From Salinispira pacifica (GTDB taxonomy: Bacteria > Spirochaetota > Spirochaetia > DSM-27196 > Salinispiraceae): DNA of 64,000 nt. The stretch lies in contig NC_023035.1 of assembly GCF_000507245.1 (NCBI RefSeq), positions 124,001-188,000 of the forward strand, in the 5' to 3' direction. A model generated the notes under the pieces. It did no database searches, was not told the DNA's origin, and saw only the letters and a list, made by a program, of their open reading frames with translations. This document shows, one piece after another, positions 62,086 to 64,000 of the stretch. Within the stretch, counting starts at the first letter, position 1. Each line of letters opens with the position of its first letter. The position numbers and the translations under genes were made by a program.

Positions 62086-64000
62086 TTAGAAGCTGCTGAT
62101 TTTTTCTATACCGCTGAAGCGGGGGATGAACTGGGCGGTTTGTCCCGACTGAAACCTGACGATGATCACTTCCTCGCTGCCGTTGAACATGCTTTTGATC
62201 ACCTCTCCGGGACCATAATCGTCATGGTACACCGCCTGCCCACGGGGATAGTCACCCTGGACGTCTTCCTCTTTGCCGCCGGAGTGACGGGAAAATCCGG
62301 GTTCGCCCTGTCCTGCCCGGGACCATGCGGCCCAGGGGTCTTCGTCTGAGAATATTGAAGAGGGATCCCCGGGGGTGTCCGGTGCACTGCGTCCGGAAAA
62401 TTCAACCAGTTCGCCGGGGATTTCCCCCAGAAAACGGGAGGGGTTCAGCCGCTGAATTCTTCCGTGGATGCGGCGGGAAGCGCAGCTGGTAATATGAAGC
62501 TCATGCCGGGCACGGGTTATGGCCACATAAAAAAGCCGGCGCTCCTCTTCAAGGGCGTCCGGGTCTCCGTTATCCGCCCGGGGGAACAGATCATCTTCCA
62601 GACCGGTAATCACAACTCTGTCGAACTCCAGCCCTTTGGTATTATGCATGGTGATGAGAGTCACCATGGCATCTTCATCACTTTGCTCCCGGGAGCTGTC
62701 CAGTTCTATGGCTTCAAGGAATTCCACCAGACCTTCGTAATCCGGTGAATAGAGGCTGGCTGCATTCACAAGTTCTTCCAGGTTTTGAATTTTAGTGCTC
62801 CCGGCAATTTCGTCCTGATTGATATAGTATTGGGCGAGACCGCTGCGCTCCAGGCCGGAATTGATCAGCTCCCCAAGATGCCCGCCGCCGCTCTCCTTGA
62901 GTTGCGTTTCCATTCCCCTGATCACATCCAGAAAGGCTGCGATTCCGGTTGATGTGCGTTTTCTGGCTGATGCCATTGCGTATTCCGCCGCAAGAACCAG
63001 GTTGCCCCGGGCGGGGTGAAGGTGAGTTTTTATATCCGCCAGCGCAGACTTTCCGATGCCTCTGGATGGTTTGTTGATAATTCTGTTGAAGGATACTTCA
63101 TCCTTCGGGTTGGCGATGAGTTTCAGAAGGGCAACGGCATCCTTGATCTCTTCCCGTTCATAAAACCGCAGGGTCCCGACGATTCGGTAAGGTATGCCTT
63201 CCTGAAGGAACCGGGTCTCAAAGAGACGGCTCTGTGCATTGGTGCGGTACAGGATGGCAGTTTCACCCTCAAAATCATCCCGTATCAGCCGGAGTACATA
63301 GTCAACTTCTGCATCACTGTCGCTGAGTCTGGCGATTACCGGAAGGGCTCCGTCTTCACGGCTTGTCCAGAGCTGTTTTCCCAGCCGTCCCTGGTTATTG
63401 GCCACCACAGAGCCGGCCAGTTCGAGAATGGGATTGGTGCTGCGGTAATTCTGTTCAAGTTTGATGATATCCGTGTTATCGAACAGCTCCGGGAAGTTCA
63501 GGATGTTTTTCACTTCAGCTCCCCTGAACCGGTAAATGGACTGGTCGTCGTCTCCCACTACACAAATATAGCTTCCCGGGCGGTACAGTTCACTGAGCAG
63601 CCGGTACTGAGCGTGGTTGGAGTCCTGATATTCATCCACCAGGATTACGGAAAAGCGGTTCCGGATGCGTTCCGCTATGGCGGGGTCGGATTGAAGCAAT
63701 TCGATGGGGCGGAGAATCAGATCTCCGAAATCGCTGTTCCCGATTTCCCTCAGCCGCCGTTCGTAGGCTGCATATACTGTCTGCAGTTCCGGATCCCCGC
63801 TGATATCTTCCAGGGAATCATCCGGGCCGAGACAGCTGTCTTTTGCCCGACTGATCAGGGTATTATACTGTTTCAGCTGCTGTCGTGATTTTTCCGGATA
63901 CAGGGTTGCAAGAAGGCTCAGGCTGTCATCGTCGTCGTAAATGGTAAAGTTTGATGATAAATTCAGTGCGGCAGCATTCCTGCGCATGAGCCAGGCTCCG
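62086..64000 (-). CDS. UvrD/PcrA-type DNA helicase, C-terminal part
   Basis: A superfamily 1A helicase whose N-terminus lies beyond the right edge; 638 codons are visible. Walker A is off-window. Visible are the sequence NFTIYDDDDS after motif Ib, Walker B VILVDEYQDSNHAQ, motif III VVGDDDQSIYRFRGA, motif V TLITMHNTKGLEFD and motif VI RRLFYVAITRARHEL. A Tudor-like end (VYHDDYGPGEVIKSM) fits PcrA/UvrD. The role is mismatch and excision repair or replication restart. The frame is open up to base 64000 (GAWLMRRN), so the apparent ATG at 63987 is internal. Confidence 0.93.
   Translation of the reverse strand, partial: GAWLMRRNAAALNLSSNFTIYDDDDSLSLLATLYPEKSRQQLKQYNTLISRAKDSCLGPDDSLEDISGDPELQTVYAAYERRLREIGNSDFGDLILRPIELLQSDPAIAERIRNRFSVILVDEYQDSNHAQYRLLSELYRPGSYICVVGDDDQSIYRFRGAEVKNILNFPELFDNTDIIKLEQNYRSTNPILELAGSVVANNQGRLGKQLWTSREDGALPVIARLSDSDAEVDYVLRLIRDDFEGETAILYRTNAQSRLFETRFLQEGIPYRIVGTLRFYEREEIKDAVALLKLIANPKDEVSFNRIINKPSRGIGKSALADIKTHLHPARGNLVLAAEYAMASARKRTSTGIAAFLDVIRGMETQLKESGGGHLGELINSGLERSGLAQYYINQDEIAGSTKIQNLEELVNAASLYSPDYEGLVEFLEAIELDSSREQSDEDAMVTLITMHNTKGLEFDRVVITGLEDDLFPRADNGDPDALEEERRLFYVAITRARHELHITSCASRRIHGRIQRLNPSRFLGEIPGELVEFSGRSAPDTPGDPSSIFSDEDPWAAWSRAGQGEPGFSRHSGGKEEDVQGDYPRGQAVYHDDYGPGEVIKSMFNGSEEVIIVRFQSGQTAQFIPRFSGIEKISSF

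Noticed and set aside
1-64000. CRISPR array, prophage, transposase or toxin-antitoxin pair
   Set aside because: I looked for spaced direct repeats, IS ends, integrases and small paired genes and found none beyond the two introns.

Overview
The window looks like chromosomal DNA of a free-living, moderately GC-rich spirochaete. I infer this from the gene set rather than from any marker: a FlgM-like anti-sigma factor, many lipoproteins with spirochaete-like lipoboxes, a dispersed set of secreted alpha-glucan enzymes, AddAB-type recombination nucleases, and several small proteins that look lineage-specific. The species cannot be named from the sequence alone. There is no phage, CRISPR array or transposase. 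The only mobile DNA is a pair of nearly identical group II introns.

Layout. (1) 1-11.7 kb: the 3' end of one group II intron, then a carbohydrate region. It holds a beta-barrel-like exported protein, a glycosidase lipoprotein with its LacI-type regulator, a small prepilin peptidase, a MalZ-like GH13 enzyme with its TrmB-type regulator, and an aldo/keto reductase divergent from them. A complete second intron copy closes the region. (2) 11.7-18.3 kb: an ABC-2 exporter, an alkyltransferase-like protein, two MFS transporters and a tandem GNAT protein. (3) 18.4-30.5 kb: a pullulanase lipoprotein, a degenerate GGDEF membrane protein, a HAD phosphatase, a cyclophilin-FKBP fusion, serA, aspS, a YhhN-like protein and rsmI. 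(4) 30.5-43.6 kb: flgM, a degenerate iron-ADH-like protein, a SpoU methyltransferase, OsmC and glutaredoxin proteins, a HATPase-HDOD fusion, a Lon-like protease, an operon of Nif3-lspA-small membrane protein-alpha-amylase, and a large unknown coiled-coil protein. (5) 43.7-64 kb: tRNA-Ala(GGC), addB-addA, fabH, fabG-fabF, a flavocytochrome-type reductase, an HTH-receiver protein, recX, rplM-rpsI, a small operon of unknown genes and the 3' end of a UvrD/PcrA helicase.

How it fits together. The cell is equipped to use starch, pullulan or glycogen-like glucans. Outer enzymes (pullulanase lipoprotein, glycosidase lipoprotein, exported alpha-amylase) would make oligosaccharides and the cytoplasmic MalZ-like enzyme would finish them. 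Two regulators appear to control this. A LacI-type protein has a perfect palindrome over its own promoter start and a second copy of the palindrome core inside the start of the pullulanase gene. A TrmB-type protein has a 33-bp palindrome that itself contains promoter-like elements in both directions. The most interesting loose ends are these regulatory sites, a possible small RNA ending in the terminator next to which an intron inserted, several proteins that keep a fold but have lost signature residues, and an operon joining a UvrD-type helicase to a PLP-enzyme-like protein of unknown function.
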